Below, one piece after another: positions 9,080 to 17,168 of a stretch of DNA of 64,000 bases. A model generated the notes under the pieces. That model saw only the letters and a list, made by a program, of their open reading frames with translations, was not told the origin of the DNA and did no database searches. Every line of letters starts with the position of its first letter. Within the stretch, counting starts at the first letter, position 1. The position numbers and the translations under genes were made by a program. This stretch comes from Elusimicrobiaceae bacterium (GTDB lineage Bacteria > Elusimicrobiota > Elusimicrobia > Elusimicrobiales > Elusimicrobiaceae). Location: NCBI GenBank assembly GCA_017520185.1, contig JAFXGO010000019.1, positions 59,679 through 123,678 of the forward strand, in the 5' to 3' direction.

Positions 9080-9454
9080 ATGAGCAAACTATTATTTATC
9101 TTTATAGGTGGGGGAGTTGGGGCAAGCCTGCGATACGCCATATCCCTTCTATTTCTTCATCAACATAAACCTTTGTGGTTGGGAACGCTGACCGCTAATA
9201 CTGCAGGATGCTTTTTGATTGGTTGTATATATGGCATACTGCTTAGTAAATCCCAATTTCTATCTGATCCTTTAAAATTAGGCTTAACTGTCGGTTTTTT
9301 AGGAGGGCTGACCACCTTTTCTACCTTTAGTTGGGAAACATTGACCTTTTTAAAAGAAGCAAAACTGTTGGCCGGCATAGGATATATGCAAGCAAGTTGT
9401 TTAGTAGGACTGCTATGTGCGTGGGCGGGCTATCTTGTATCCGGCCGATTTTAA
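9080..9454 (+). CDS. crcB: Fluoride channel CrcB/FluC
   Basis: 124 aa, the usual FluC length, with four hydrophobic segments. Family motifs are GGGVGASLRYAIS near the N-terminus, GTLTANTAGCFLIG, and GGLTTFSTFSWE with the Phe/Thr residues that line the fluoride path. The protein exports fluoride across the inner membrane as a dual-topology dimer. I reject the longer start because it begins inside the terminator hairpin. The Shine-Dalgarno is weak. Confidence 0.92.
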   Translation: MSKLLFIFIGGGVGASLRYAISLLFLHQHKPLWLGTLTANTAGCFLIGCIYGILLSKSQFLSDPLKLGLTVGFLGGLTTFSTFSWETLTFLKEAKLLAGIGYMQASCLVGLLCAWAGYLVSGRF

Positions 9455-9469
9455 TTTCTTTTAGATCTT

Positions 9470-10072
9470 CTACAAATAATCCTTAATTTGCTGATACACT
9501 TTATCAGCTACCATTTCATACCCTTTTGAGTTGGGATGGATTTGGTCACTCATCAGCGCACTTTTGCCAAAAATCCCATCTAAAATTCCTTCCACAAAAA
9601 CTGCACCTTTTTCTTTAGCCATTTTATGGTAGGCTTTGCTATATTTTTGCATACCATAAAAACCGCCCGTATCCACCACCACAGCCACCGAACCGGCGGC
9701 TTGTACACTATCTACCATATCGGACATAGCTTGCAGCGTTTTCTCAAAGGCAACCGCTTGCATAAAATCATTTCCGCCAAACTCAATCAGCACCATATAG
9801 GGCTCTAATTCCAACACTTCCTCTATCCGAAAAACCGCATGAACGGCCGTTTCTCCGTTGCGGCCCAAATTAATGACGGGGCGTTCTATTTTCTGGGCAA
9901 TCAAATCAGGATAACTATGTCCACGCTCGGCTCCGTATCCATATGACAAACTATCCCCGAAAACAACAATACGTTGCCTGTTATTTCCTACATTTTTTAT
10001 TTCAGGTTTCTTTTTTCCGAGCATATAAAAAAGCCCTATCACACACAGTAAAATTAAAATTATTTTTTTCAT
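9470..10072 (-). CDS. SGNH/GDSL hydrolase (TesA-like esterase), membrane- or periplasm-directed
   Basis: 200 aa with an N-terminal hydrophobic segment (about residues 3-18) that is a signal peptide or anchor. All four SGNH blocks are visible: GDSLSYG (nucleophile Ser), NLGRNGET (Gly), GGNDF (Asn), and DQIHPN (Asp-His). Likely a periplasmic lysophospholipase/thioesterase-like esterase of the TesA group; the natural substrate is not evident. It is convergent with crcB and stands alone. Confidence 0.88.
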   Translation of the reverse strand: MKKIILILLCVIGLFYMLGKKKPEIKNVGNNRQRIVVFGDSLSYGYGAERGHSYPDLIAQKIERPVINLGRNGETAVHAVFRIEEVLELEPYMVLIEFGGNDFMQAVAFEKTLQAMSDMVDSVQAAGSVAVVVDTGGFYGMQKYSKAYHKMAKEKGAVFVEGILDGIFGKSALMSDQIHPNSKGYEMVADKVYQQIKDYL

Positions 10073-10172
10073 GACTCATTGTAGCAAAAGCAAGGACTAT
10101 CCGTCGCAATATTTAGCAAAATTTTTCCTTTTTTCTCCTTGACTTTTTCGGTTATAAAGATAAAATAAAGGT

Positions 10173-10607
10173 ATGAGTATAAAACTTACCAAAGACATCA
10201 TTAACGCCTTAGCCGATGCTGCTGTGGCCGTCAAAAAATATTCGTACTCTCCCTACTCTCATTTTAAAGTAGGCGCTGCCGTATTAACCGAAGATGGACA
10301 AATTTATGCCGGCACCAATATTGAAAATTCTTCTTATGGATTAACTATCTGTGCCGAACGAAACGCCATTTTTAAAGCCGTCTGTGACGGACATCGCCGT
10401 TTTGCTGCCTTAGCCTTATGTACTGACGAAGTAAGCGGAAGCGATTTTGGTACTCCTTGCGGTGCTTGCCGCCAAGTCATGACGGAATTTATGGACCAAG
10501 ATATGCCTATGCTTATGATTTCTGCTCCTAAAAAAGGAGAAAGAAAAATATTCAAAAAGAAACTAAAAGATTTTATGCCGTATCCTTTTCCAAAACTTTA
10601 TGAATAA
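10173..10607 (+). CDS. cdd: Cytidine deaminase
   Basis: 144 aa. Deaminates cytidine and deoxycytidine to uridine for pyrimidine salvage. The zinc site is intact: TICAERNA (Cys and catalytic Glu) and PCGACRQV (two Cys), as in small homotetrameric enzymes. The substrate-recognition stretch SYSPYSHFKVGAAV is also present. A hairpin terminator follows directly. Confidence 0.95.
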   Translation: MSIKLTKDIINALADAAVAVKKYSYSPYSHFKVGAAVLTEDGQIYAGTNIENSSYGLTICAERNAIFKAVCDGHRRFAALALCTDEVSGSDFGTPCGACRQVMTEFMDQDMPMLMISAPKKGERKIFKKKLKDFMPYPFPKLYE

Positions 10608-10612
10608 TTTTT

Positions 10613-10643
10613 AAAAACGCGGTCTTACGGACCGAGTTTTTTT
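10613..10643 (+). terminator. Rho-independent terminator after cdd
   Basis: The stem CGGTC (10620-10624) pairs with GACCG (10630-10634), and a seven-T tract follows. A run of A before the stem could extend the pairing. Confidence 0.85.
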
Positions 10644-10702
10644 GTCAAGATAAGACTTCCTTATTCTCGTGGAAAGTGTTATCATAACCTTTGAGGGACT
10701 TT

Positions 10703-11653
10703 ATGAAAAAAATACAATTTAAAGGGCTTCCCGCCATACAGTTGGAAAATGATTTTATTTCACTGACTTTTTTACCGGATTATGCTTGCAAAATGGTCAG
10801 TTTTGTCAAAAAAGACACCGGCCGCGAGTTTCTCTTTCAAGCCAAAGAAGATACACTGTCGCTTCCTCCTTATGCGGCCGCTTTTTCAGATTACGATAGC
10901 AGCGGCTTTGATGAAGTTTTCCCTTCTATAGATGCCTGCCCGTATCCAGACGGTTCTTACAAAGGGGTTGGTATTCCGGATCACGGAGAAGTGTGGGCCA
11001 TGAAATGGCAACATTTCGTTCACCCCGATGGCAACGGTATTACCGCTTGGGTAGAAAGCGAACATTTGCCTTACAAACTGATTCGGGAACTGACTTTACA
11101 TGAAAAAGAAGTCCGCATCCACTATACGGTGGAAAATTTGTCAGAAGATCCCTTTAAATTTATTTGGACCCCACACTGCCTGCTTAACTGTTCCACGCAT
11201 ACAGTATTACTCACCCCAGAAAATCTGAGCGAAGTGATAACGGTGGAACACTCCACGAAAAATTTAGGTGCGTGGGGCACACGCCACAGCTATCCCTTAA
11301 CCATCAGCACCAATGGAGAAAACATAGATCTCTCTGCCACTCAACCCATGACGGATAATTCCTGTGAAAAGTTCTATTTCACCGCTCCCAACACACGTGG
11401 TTGGTGCGGTATTTATCACAGTGACAACGGAGACACCTTAACCTACCATTATGATGCCGACAAAGTACCCTATTTGGGTGTATGGAAAACACAAGGCGGA
11501 TATCGCGGTGATTACAACATCGCACTGGAACCTTGCACCGGCATTTATGACGATTTGTATGTAGCACATAAAATCCGCCGCGCGGCTATATGTGCGCCGA
11601 AAGGCAAATACGATTGGAACTTCACTATGAAAATTGGACAGGAGCAATTATGA
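10703..11653 (+). CDS. Aldose 1-epimerase (galactose mutarotase) family protein
   Basis: 316 aa. Galactose mutarotase-like beta-sandwich protein, first gene of the Leloir operon; it would convert beta-galactose to the alpha form used by GalK. Recognisable blocks are FLPDYACKMVSF near the start, IPDHGEVW (conserved His) and WTPHCLLN. A TTG codon lies 12 bp upstream in frame, but GAGGGAC is properly spaced for the ATG at 10703. It is coupled to galK by an ATGA overlap. It is divergent from E. coli GalM, so a related hexose-epimerase role is possible. Confidence 0.82.
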   Translation: MKKIQFKGLPAIQLENDFISLTFLPDYACKMVSFVKKDTGREFLFQAKEDTLSLPPYAAAFSDYDSSGFDEVFPSIDACPYPDGSYKGVGIPDHGEVWAMKWQHFVHPDGNGITAWVESEHLPYKLIRELTLHEKEVRIHYTVENLSEDPFKFIWTPHCLLNCSTHTVLLTPENLSEVITVEHSTKNLGAWGTRHSYPLTISTNGENIDLSATQPMTDNSCEKFYFTAPNTRGWCGIYHSDNGDTLTYHYDADKVPYLGVWKTQGGYRGDYNIALEPCTGIYDDLYVAHKIRRAAICAPKGKYDWNFTMKIGQEQL

Positions 11654-12819
11654 ACTTAGCCGACTTAAAACAAAAATTTACGGAAGTATTTGGTAAGGAA
11701 CATTCCCCCCGCACCTATGCCTCACCGGGACGGGTAAATTTAATCGGAGAACATACCGACTATAACGGTGGGCACGTTTTCCCTTGTGCCTTATCTTTTA
11801 ACACTTATGTATTAATTGCCAAAAGAGAAGATACCAAAGTCCGTCTCTATTCCGCTAATTTTCAAGACAAAGCGGTTGTAGAAACCGATTTGCAACATAT
11901 CGTCTATGACAAAAAGCAAGATTGGGCCAACTATCCTCTAGGTGTTTTGTCTGTTTTATTAAAAAGAGAATATCCCATTCACAACGGCTTTGATGTTTTA
12001 TTCTGGGGAGATATCCCGCAAGGGGCCGGTCTTTCTTCCTCTGCTTCTATAGAGGTCGCCACCGCTTATGCGTTGAGCAGTCTTTTTGATTTACGCATTC
12101 CCAACTTTGAATTATCCAAAATTGGCCAAGAAGCAGAAAATAAGTTTGTGGGTATGAATTGCGGCATCATGGACCAATTTGCCTCTGCTATGGGCAAAGA
12201 AAACCATGCCATTTTGCTGGATTGCAATACATTAAACTATCGTTATGCACCGCTGGATTTGAACGGAGTTTCTATTCTTTTGTGCAATACCAACAAACCA
12301 CACAATTTGATAGAATCCAAATACAACGAACGTCGCAGTCAATGTGAGCACGCCTTGCAACAACTTCAAACTAAACTTTCCATCAAAGCCTTAGGTGAAT
12401 TGACGGAAGAAGAATTTGAAACTCATCAAGAAATCATTACAGACCCCATTGAAAGAAAACGTGCCAAACATGCCGTTTATGAAAATCAACGTGCATTAAC
12501 CGCCGTACAAAAATTACAAGAAGGCAATTTGCAAGAATTTGGAAAGTTGATGAATGCTTCCCACGTTTCCTTGCGTGACGATTATGAAGTGACGGGTGTG
12601 GAACTGGACACAATGGCTTCTGCCGCGTGGGAACAGGAAGGAGTGCTTGGCGCGCGCATGACCGGCGGCGGTTTCGGCGGTTGTGTGGTGGCCTTAGTAA
12701 AAAATGAAAATGTGGAAAACTTTAAAGCAAACGTAGCTCGCATTTACCAAGCCAAAACGGGTTATAAACCGGACTTTTATGTCGCTTCTGCCGGTGCAGG
12801 TGCCAGAGAAATCAAATAA
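11650..12819 (+). CDS. galK: Galactokinase
   Basis: 389 aa, GHMP kinase. Phosphorylates alpha-galactose at C1 with ATP. The galactokinase signature GRVNLIGEHTDYNGG lies near residues 30-45, the ATP loop is GAGLSSSASIE, and the C-terminal GHMP motif is MTGGGFGGCVV. The start overlapping the galM stop is supported by GGAG 5-8 bp upstream. galE follows after 17 bp. Confidence 0.96.
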   Translation: MNLADLKQKFTEVFGKEHSPRTYASPGRVNLIGEHTDYNGGHVFPCALSFNTYVLIAKREDTKVRLYSANFQDKAVVETDLQHIVYDKKQDWANYPLGVLSVLLKREYPIHNGFDVLFWGDIPQGAGLSSSASIEVATAYALSSLFDLRIPNFELSKIGQEAENKFVGMNCGIMDQFASAMGKENHAILLDCNTLNYRYAPLDLNGVSILLCNTNKPHNLIESKYNERRSQCEHALQQLQTKLSIKALGELTEEEFETHQEIITDPIERKRAKHAVYENQRALTAVQKLQEGNLQEFGKLMNASHVSLRDDYEVTGVELDTMASAAWEQEGVLGARMTGGGFGGCVVALVKNENVENFKANVARIYQAKTGYKPDFYVASAGAGAREIK

Positions 12820-12836
12820 ATCTAAGGAGCAAACCA

Positions 12837-13811
12837 ATGAAAAATATTTTAGTAGTGGGCGGAGCAGGATACATCGGTTCTCATACCGTTAAAATGTTGG
12901 CCAAACAAGGCTATAACCCCGTCGTCTATGACAATTTATCCAAAGGACACCGCGAAGCGGTAGAAAATATTGCTTTTGAAGAAGGTGATTTAGGTGATAA
13001 AGCCAAATTGGCCGAAGTATTTGCCAAACATCAAATAGAGGCCGTCATGCATTTTGCCGCTTTTATTGAAGTGGGCGAAAGCGTAAAAGAGCCTTCCAAA
13101 TACTATCACAACAATGTAGCCAGCGTCTTAAACTTATTAGACGCCATGAAAGAACATAATGTTAAATATTTTGTCTTTTCCTCTACAGCCGCTACTTTTG
13201 GAGAACCGGTACAACCTCAAATCAGCGAAACGCATCCTCAACTTCCTATTAACCCCTACGGGAACACCAAGTTTATGGTGGAAAAAATGTTGGAAGATTT
13301 TGACCGCGCTTACGGCTTAAAATCCGTTGCTTTGCGTTATTTTAATGCCAGCGGTGCAGATGAAAGCGGCCTGATTGGAGAATCTCACACACCGGAAACT
13401 CATTTAATTCCGCTTGTACTGCAAGCCGCCGCCGGCAAACGTCCTTGCATTAAAGTTTTTGGCAACGATTATCCCACCCCGGACGGTACTTGCGTACGCG
13501 ATTATGTACACGTGAACGACTTGGCCCGCGCACATATTTTGGCTTTGGAAAAAATGGAAAAAGAAAACCAAAGTTTGCGCTACAATTTAGGTAGCGGAAG
13601 TGGTTTTTCCGTAGCGGAACTTATCAAACAAGCCAAAGAAATTACGGGTGTAGATTTTAAGGTAGAATATGAGGCCCGCCGCGCAGGAGATCCTGCCGTC
13701 TTGGTGGCAGACCCGACCAAAGCACAACAAGAGTTAGGTTGGAAACCGCAGTATGACCTCAAACAAATCATTGCCACTGCTTGGAATTGGGAACAGAACC
13801 GGAGATTTTAA
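12837..13811 (+). CDS. galE: UDP-glucose 4-epimerase
   Basis: 324 aa short-chain dehydrogenase-type epimerase. NAD-binding GGAGYIGSH is at residues 7-15, and the catalytic Ser/Thr block SSTAATFG and the Tyr-Lys pair in YGNTK are intact. It interconverts UDP-galactose and UDP-glucose, completing the Leloir cycle with galT and also supplying UDP-galactose for surface sugars. AAGGAG precedes the start. Confidence 0.96.
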   Translation: MKNILVVGGAGYIGSHTVKMLAKQGYNPVVYDNLSKGHREAVENIAFEEGDLGDKAKLAEVFAKHQIEAVMHFAAFIEVGESVKEPSKYYHNNVASVLNLLDAMKEHNVKYFVFSSTAATFGEPVQPQISETHPQLPINPYGNTKFMVEKMLEDFDRAYGLKSVALRYFNASGADESGLIGESHTPETHLIPLVLQAAAGKRPCIKVFGNDYPTPDGTCVRDYVHVNDLARAHILALEKMEKENQSLRYNLGSGSGFSVAELIKQAKEITGVDFKVEYEARRAGDPAVLVADPTKAQQELGWKPQYDLKQIIATAWNWEQNRRF

Positions 13812-13812
13812 C

Positions 13813-15318
13813 ATGAACATTTATCAACATATTGATCGTTTGATATCTTATGCCTTGACGCAAGGATTGATAGAAGAACAAGACAAAATATGGGCTATCA
13901 ATGAATTGTTGGCCGTTTTGGGACTTACTGACTATCAACCCAGCGGAAAAGTAAAAACTCCAAAAACGGCGGTGGAAGTGCTGGAACCTATCTGTGATTG
14001 GGCCGCTGAAAAAGGACTTATCTCTCCCAACACTGTGACACAACGGGATTTGTTTGATACCAAAATCATGAATATTTTTGCCGCCCGTCCCAGCGAGGTT
14101 ATTTCTGAATTTGCTGTCTTGTATAAAACCAAAAATCCGCAAGCGGCTACGGACAAATTTTATCATGATGCACAGGCCTTAAATTATATTCGTACAGACC
14201 GTGTGGCTAAAAATCTCGTATGGAAAGCAGCCACCCCGTACGGAGATTTGGACATCACGATTAATATGTCCAAACCGGAAAAAGACCCCAAGGATATTGC
14301 GGCGGCTTTGCAAGTAAAATCTTCCGGCTATCCTCAATGCTTATTGTGTAAAGAGAACGAAGGATATGCCGGGCATGCAGCGCATCCGGCCCGTCAAAAC
14401 TTACGCTTGATTCCGCTGGATTTATTAAAAGACGGGAAAAAATGGTATCTGCAATATTCTCCGTACGTCTATTACAATGAACATTGTATTTTGCTTTCCG
14501 GCCAACACGAACCCATGAAAATTACCAAAAACACTTTTGCGCGTTTACTTGGATTTGTGGAAATTCTGCCGCATTATTTTGTCGGATCTAATGCAGACTT
14601 ACCCATTGTGGGCGGCTCAATCCTCACGCACGACCACTTTCAAGGCGGCAGATACTGCTTTGCTATGGAAAAAGCCCCGATAGAAACCAAATTTAAACTC
14701 AAAAAATTTCCCAAAATCAAAGCCGGTATCGTCCGTTGGCCAATGAGTGTGCTGAGACTGACGGGCACTAAGCAGGACTTAATTAACGCAGCTGATTATA
14801 TCCTTAAAAAATGGCGCAATTACAGTGATGAAAAAGCCGATATTTTGGCCTATAGCCAAGATACTGCACATAACACCATCACCCCCATTGCCCGTCGCAG
14901 AGGAAAAGCCTTTGAGTTGGATTTAGTGTTGCGCAATAATCGCACCACCCAAGAGTTTCCGATGGGCATTTTCCATCCGCATGAAGAAGTACATCATATC
15001 AAGAAAGAGAATATCGGACTTATTGAAGTTATGGGGTTGGCGGTTTTGCCGGCGCGTTTGGCGGCAGAATTGAAAGCCTTAGAGGCACTTTTAATAAAAG
15101 CCGATGTAAAAAGTATTGAAAAAGATGCTTCTTTATCCAAGCATGCCACTTGGGCCAAAGAGTTATTGGCCAAATACAAATTCACAAGCAAAAACGCTTC
15201 TAAAATCCTTCAAAAAGAAGTGGGTGAAGTATTTGCCAAAGTACTTGAATATGCCGGAGTGTACAAACGAACCCCCGAAGGGCAAGAAGCCTTCGGCCGG
15301 TTTATCCAAAAACTTTAA
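13813..15318 (+). CDS. galT: UDP-glucose-hexose-1-phosphate uridylyltransferase, family 2 (Firmicutes type)
   Basis: 501 aa, matching the long family-2 GalT rather than the ~350-aa E. coli type. Recognisable blocks are SSGYPQCLLCKENEGY, the nucleotide-site HDHFQGG and an FPMGIFHPHEEVHHI stretch. It transfers UMP between UDP-glucose and galactose-1-phosphate; the glucose-1-phosphate product would be used by the pgm at 32 kb. The ATG lies 1 bp after the galE stop, and the longer in-frame start would lie inside galE. Last gene of the operon. Confidence 0.94.
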   Translation: MNIYQHIDRLISYALTQGLIEEQDKIWAINELLAVLGLTDYQPSGKVKTPKTAVEVLEPICDWAAEKGLISPNTVTQRDLFDTKIMNIFAARPSEVISEFAVLYKTKNPQAATDKFYHDAQALNYIRTDRVAKNLVWKAATPYGDLDITINMSKPEKDPKDIAAALQVKSSGYPQCLLCKENEGYAGHAAHPARQNLRLIPLDLLKDGKKWYLQYSPYVYYNEHCILLSGQHEPMKITKNTFARLLGFVEILPHYFVGSNADLPIVGGSILTHDHFQGGRYCFAMEKAPIETKFKLKKFPKIKAGIVRWPMSVLRLTGTKQDLINAADYILKKWRNYSDEKADILAYSQDTAHNTITPIARRRGKAFELDLVLRNNRTTQEFPMGIFHPHEEVHHIKKENIGLIEVMGLAVLPARLAAELKALEALLIKADVKSIEKDASLSKHATWAKELLAKYKFTSKNASKILQKEVGEVFAKVLEYAGVYKRTPEGQEAFGRFIQKL

Positions 15319-15321
15319 AAC

Positions 15322-15350
15322 AAAATCCCCGCTTCAAAAGCGGGGATTTT
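15322..15350. terminator. Bidirectional terminator between galT and a prepilin gene
   Basis: A perfect 13-bp stem AAAATCCCCGCTT (15322-15334) / AAGCGGGGATTTT (15338-15350). It has A-runs on one side and T-runs on the other, so it can serve both converging genes. Confidence 0.9.
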
Positions 15351-15353
15351 TAA

Positions 15354-15836
15354 TTAGCAGCAAACACAACTGCCCTGCGGAATATTTAATAATTTAGAAT
15401 AATCAAAACGTGCCTCCTGCTCCACACAACCGTCTCCTTGAGATAATGATAAAAAGGTAGAACCAGGTCCCTCATAGCAAATACAAACATCTTCTTCTTT
15501 ATACTGAGCAGCAGGCCAAGCATTAGCACCACCTTCTGCCTCATAAACAAAATATTTTGTTTCGCTGCGGCCTATCTCATCGTTAACCAGCGCAGTCCCT
15601 ACAGAAATATCCAAATCAACCAATCGACAACCCTCTCTATAAATGGAATCGTCTGCCAACACACAAACCTCTGTAGCAGATAATATTGTTTTCAAATTTG
15701 CCATCGCTTCTGCAAATCGTGTTTTTGCAACGGCCTTTTGATACTGCGGCAAGGCCACTGCTGATAAAATGCCGATGATTAAAACCACTACCAACAGTTC
15801 TATCAATGTAAAACCTTTTTTGTTTCGCCTTTTCAT
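15354..15836 (-). CDS. Type IV pilin-like prepilin with Cys-rich C-terminus (paralog 1)
   Basis: 160 aa. A short positive leader MKRRNKKG is followed by the class III cleavage and methylation site FTLIE and a hydrophobic helix, then the segment LPQYQKAVAKTRFAEA typical of pilins and pseudopilins. The globular part has seven or more cysteines, an inner DVCICYE and an extreme C-terminus CVCC. Processing would be by a PilD-like peptidase, not in this window. A strong AAGGAG sits 8 bp upstream. It is related to the prepilin at 20.0 kb. Whether it is a structural pilin, minor pilin or competence pseudopilin cannot be told. Confidence 0.9.
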   Translation of the reverse strand: MKRRNKKGFTLIELLVVVLIIGILSAVALPQYQKAVAKTRFAEAMANLKTILSATEVCVLADDSIYREGCRLVDLDISVGTALVNDEIGRSETKYFVYEAEGGANAWPAAQYKEEDVCICYEGPGSTFLSLSQGDGCVEQEARFDYSKLLNIPQGSCVCC

Positions 15837-15921
15837 ATAAAATCTCCTTCTTGTTAATTTTTCTTATAAGAATAATTTAACAAAAAAAAAATAAGTCAAG
15901 GCATAGAGCATTTTTCATTTT

Positions 15922-15967
15922 TTGCTTTACAAATTTATTCAAAAAATGATAGAACAAAATATAGAAC
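15922..15967 (+). promoter_or_regulatory. Candidate promoter with direct-repeat operator for the S24 repressor
   Basis: A plausible -35 (TTGCTT, 15922-15927), a 17-bp spacer and a weak -10 (AATGAT, 15945-15950). Two ATAGAAC repeats at 15949-15955 and 15961-15967, 12 bp apart, overlap the end of the -10 and the likely transcription start. This is where an autorepressor would bind. Prediction only. Confidence 0.4.
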
Positions 15968-15977
15968 TTTTTAACAA

Positions 15978-16592
15978 ATGGATATTTTTATGAAACAACT
16001 TCATCCCAAACAAGAAGAACTTTTGGAAATTTTAAAAAATAATATTTCAGACCCTTTAACACTGGAAGAACTAGCCCAACGTTTAGGGGTCAGCGGAAAA
16101 AGTGTGGCTTATCATCATATTAAGCAGTTAGAAAAAAAGGGCTATTTAAAGCGCAATCCTGAAAATCCTCGTGATTATATTATTCTCAAAGACCCTGAAA
16201 GAAATGTGGTCTATCTGCCCATGTACGGTTGTGCCAAGTGTGGGCCGGAGGGCACTTTGCTCAGTGGGGCTCCTACACGCGTAGTGCCGGTGGATCCTTC
16301 TATGATTTATTTTCCTGCCTGCAAAGGCTTTATGGTAGAAGCCAAAGGCGACTCTATGGAAAATATCATCGCTCCGCGCGATTGGCTGATTGTAGAGAGA
16401 AACCACCAACCCCAAAACAGAGATATTGTGGTTTGCGTTAATCAAGGAGAGGTAATGGTCAAACGTTTTAGCCAAGACGGTACAAACGTTATTTTGGAAT
16501 CTCAAAACAAAAAATATTCCCCCATCGTGGCAGATCGGCACAGTTTTCACGTAGAGGGAATTGTGCGCAGTATCATTAAACGTAATTTTTAA
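15978..16592 (+). CDS. LexA/UmuD-like S24 family transcriptional repressor
   Basis: 204 aa. The N-terminal winged helix (about residues 9-65, TLEELAQRLGVSGKSVAYHH) binds DNA. The C-terminal S24 domain has the catalytic Ser in GDSMEN and the Lys in EVMVKRF, the dyad used for self-cleavage. The expected cleavage position reads AKCGPEG: Cys-Gly as in UmuD instead of Ala-Gly as in most LexA. Likely a DNA-damage-responsive regulator; whether it is the global LexA is not shown. Two starts (15978, 15990) are possible and neither has a clear Shine-Dalgarno. Confidence 0.85.
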   Translation: MDIFMKQLHPKQEELLEILKNNISDPLTLEELAQRLGVSGKSVAYHHIKQLEKKGYLKRNPENPRDYIILKDPERNVVYLPMYGCAKCGPEGTLLSGAPTRVVPVDPSMIYFPACKGFMVEAKGDSMENIIAPRDWLIVERNHQPQNRDIVVCVNQGEVMVKRFSQDGTNVILESQNKKYSPIVADRHSFHVEGIVRSIIKRNF

Positions 16593-16614
16593 ATTTTCTC
16601 ACTAATTTGCCACT

Positions 16615-16644
16615 AAAAAAGGGGCTTTTTTAAGCCCCTTTTTT
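16615..16644. terminator. Bidirectional terminator
   Basis: AAAAAAGGGGCTT pairs with AAGCCCCTTTTTT around a short T loop, between the converging S24 repressor and DtxR-family genes. It touches the stop codon of the latter. Confidence 0.9.
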
Positions 16645-17020
16645 ATTTCTGCTTTTCCAAAAACTGATGCAATTTGCTCAAGGTTTCTTTGCTGATGGTG
16701 TGTTCCATTTTACAAGCATCTATATTGGCTGTTTTGGGGCTCACGCCAATTACATTTTTTAAAAATTGACTTAAAATGGAGTGCCGATCTTGCACATCTT
16801 CGGCAGCGCGGCGACCTTTGGGCGTAAGCACCACCCCTTTATAAGGCTCATGTTTTAAATATCCTTGCTCGGCCAAAACCTTTAAAGCCCCGGTCACACT
16901 GGGAGTCTTAACCCCCATTAAATCACGGATATCCGTCACCCGCGCGGCCCCCTGCTCATTACAGGCCAAAGCAATGGCTTCCAAATAATCTTCCATATTG
17001 GCACTTAAACGCTTCGTCAT
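16643..17020 (-). CDS. DtxR/MntR-family metal-dependent regulator
   Basis: 125 aa. The N-terminal winged helix-turn-helix (RVTDIRDLMGVKTPSVTGALKVL, about residues 27-49) and the dimerisation domain with metal-ligand candidates (DRHSILSQFL and CKMEHTISKETL) match the short MntR/TroR type without the SH3-like third domain. It would repress metal uptake genes when Mn or Fe is sufficient; none of these lie in the window. A palindrome just upstream (17032-17044) may be an autoregulatory site. Confidence 0.9.
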   Translation of the reverse strand: MTKRLSANMEDYLEAIALACNEQGAARVTDIRDLMGVKTPSVTGALKVLAEQGYLKHEPYKGVVLTPKGRRAAEDVQDRHSILSQFLKNVIGVSPKTANIDACKMEHTISKETLSKLHQFLEKQK

Positions 17021-17031
17021 AAAATCCCTTT

Positions 17032-17044
17032 TTAGAAAAACTAA
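17032..17044. promoter_or_regulatory. Candidate DtxR-family operator
   Basis: TTAG-AAAAA-CTAA is an exact inverted repeat 12 bp before the regulator's start. Its outer arms match the outer arms of known DtxR boxes (TTAGG...CCTAA). A short site in AT-rich DNA, so the call is tentative. Confidence 0.35.
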
Positions 17045-17110
17045 CTTTTATATATATCATAACATTTTCTACTCAATTTGCAAGTATATTTTTCGACGAA
17101 AAAGTTTTGC

Positions 17111-17138
17111 TTGTTTTAGGAAAAATTGTTGCTATAAT
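17111..17138 (+). promoter_or_regulatory. Candidate gdhA promoter
   Basis: TTGTTT (17111-17116), a 16-bp spacer and a consensus TATAAT (17133-17138), about 30 bp before the gdhA start. Confidence 0.5.
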
Positions 17139-17168
17139 AAAAGAAGAAGTATCTCAAAAGGAGAAAAT

